Below are positions 62,685 through 64,000 of a stretch of 64,000 bases of DNA, in pieces. The stretch is from assembly GCA_023374025.1 (NCBI GenBank), contig SIJG01000125.1:241849-305848 (forward strand). Reading direction: 5' to 3'. Numbering within the stretch: the first letter of the stretch is position 1; each line of letters starts with the position of its first letter. The notes beneath the pieces were generated by a model, which saw only the letters and a program-made list of their open reading frames with translations, was not told the origin of the DNA and ran no database searches. The position numbers and the translations under genes are program-made. Source of the stretch: Heterodera schachtii (Eukaryota > Nematoda > Chromadorea > Rhabditida > Heteroderidae).

Positions 62685-64000
62685 TTAAACATTTTGACAA
62701 ATAATAAAATTATTATAATTATTTTACATACATCAAGTTTTAGGCTAACAATAATAAAAAGCTAAAATAATGAAACATGCATCAAAGAAAATATGCTTTC
62801 TTTTTTCGCCTATATCTAACAAAAAAATATAAAATAACAAAGGTTAGATTGATTTTTTTGTTTAAAGACAAATAAAGCATTCAAAAATTAATAAAATAAT
62901 AATAATACTATGTTAATTAACTTTTATAGTGAAAGGAATCCCTCCTAATTAGCAAAAATGAATAGATTCCCTCTGCGAGTTGAAACGAAATATTCAAAGT
63001 TTCTCGACCAAAATATTTTATTTCCAGTTTTTTAATTGTTAAATTTATTTTTTTTTAAATAAATTCAATCGAAAAAAGTATGCTTTTTGTGGTTTTTAAT
63101 ATTTAATTGACTTTTACTATCTTTTTCGAACTAAAAACAGCAAATCACGCAGTCTTTCGTTATTTTTAGAACAGTTTTCGGGATATAAAACAATTAAAAT
63201 CGGAAACCGATTTGGCCTGACCAAAACTGGTTCATGAGAAATGAAAGGCAATTACAATCGAAAAAAAATTTACGAAGTGAGCCTTTACAACAACAGCCCA
63301 AAGCAAACAGCAAAACACAAAACAAAGTCGAAGACAATTTTCGTTTAATACCAAATAAATGAAAAAATTTACAACTAACGCCTCACAAAAATCACAAACA
63401 AAAATAACACTAAATAAAAAAACAAGACGACAAAGATATTTTAAATCAACAATAATATCACAAAAGAATATGAAAAAATTTTTGGATAATTTTTCGGTCG
63501 AATGAATTAAGGTGCAGAATCTTAAGCCACGAATAATTTTTCTGCATATATTAACAAATATCACCCAATCTATGAATCTTTTGAAATATATTTTATTTTT
63601 TCATTATTATGTTTTAGCTTGTTTTTAAATTTTGCGGTTGTGAAATTAAACGTTAAATATTCGCAATTTTATAAGACATAAAATTAGATTAATAATTCTT
63701 TAAAAGCCTTAATTTTATTGTATTTAATTGCATCCTGAATCCTGAAATTTCTTATTTGGGTTTTGTTTTTATAACTTGTTCGTATTTTAATTTGATAAAA
63801 TAATAAATTAATTAATTTTTTTAATTTCTTATGTGCTAATTATAAATTAAAATTAAAAACAAACAACCAATCTTGATAATATAAGAGTAGCTTAAAGTAC
63901 CTATTACGATTTATTCGTTTTATTATAATTTTGTAAATAATAATAGTATAATAAGATTTCTTTACTTCTATTTTCTTATAATTCATGTATATAACGGCAA
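62685..64000. other. A-rich to AT-rich stretch with a weak coding-like patch
   Basis: No gene is confidently recognised. At 63238-63510 the plus strand has two short basic ORFs (35 and 48 codons, rich in K, Q and T) one after the other in different frames. The minus strand has a 110-codon very hydrophobic ORF (63232-63564), probably the complement of the same A-rich composition. Either could be a decayed coding region, but no domain is visible. Confidence 0.3.

Noticed and set aside
63232..63564. 110-codon hydrophobic minus-strand ORF as a membrane protein
   Set aside because: The strand is T-rich throughout, so long F/L/I/V runs are expected by composition; no family features or start context support it.

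Overview
This window reads as nuclear DNA of an animal with a very AT-rich genome (roughly four fifths A+T by eye). It looks like intergenic or heterochromatic DNA made almost entirely of mobile elements and tandem repeats. The one well-preserved gene is a seven-exon DNA transposase with 40-82 bp GT-AG introns and a FLYWCH zinc finger. Short introns, very low GC and the mix of MULE, hAT and CR1-like elements suggest a nematode (for example a plant-parasitic tylenchid) or another compact-genome invertebrate. That assignment is inference, since no rRNA, tRNA or conserved host gene was seen.

Layout. 0.67-3.33 kb: a complete Mutator-like element (MULE) whose terminal inverted repeats are stacks of a 16 bp motif, with an 8 bp target duplication. 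6.63-7.69 kb: a hAT-type element. 9.6-11.35 kb: a broken, 5'-truncated LINE. 11.65-12.26 kb: direct repeats of a GACAAAGTGTCGAC motif. 15.6-16.15 kb: a foldback element. 16.33-17.45 and 20.94-22.08 kb: two near-identical 1.1 kb direct copies. 27.16-27.54 kb: a small hAT element that abuts a tandem array of a 1203 bp unit (27.52-31.12 kb, cut by a 10 N gap). 31.13-33.51 kb: a 411 bp satellite. 33.5-34.57 kb: a second hAT element and CGATTCCGATTAC repeats. 40.36-42.08 kb: a 304 bp satellite. 44.84-45.82 kb: a second foldback element with a 9 bp target duplication. 49.97-52.37 kb: a 2.4 kb inverted repeat. 60.73-61.79 kb: a GC-rich island with long G runs and GCGAAGC mini-hairpins. 62.42-62.68 kb: a coding-like 86-codon ORF of unknown function.

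How the parts relate. The MULE is the only element here with an apparently intact catalytic protein, including all three DDE residues. The foldback elements share its architecture of short motif stacks in inverted orientation and a 9 bp duplication in one case. Their motifs differ, so they are probably non-autonomous relatives of sibling MULE families rather than direct clients. The two small hAT elements are cousins whose subterminal motifs differ by one base in concert (ATGG against ATGC), as if binding sites changed together with a transposase. The 1203 bp array carries a hAT right end in every unit, so it appears to have been built on hAT copies. The rest, more than 40 kb, is AT-rich DNA in which I recognise no gene.
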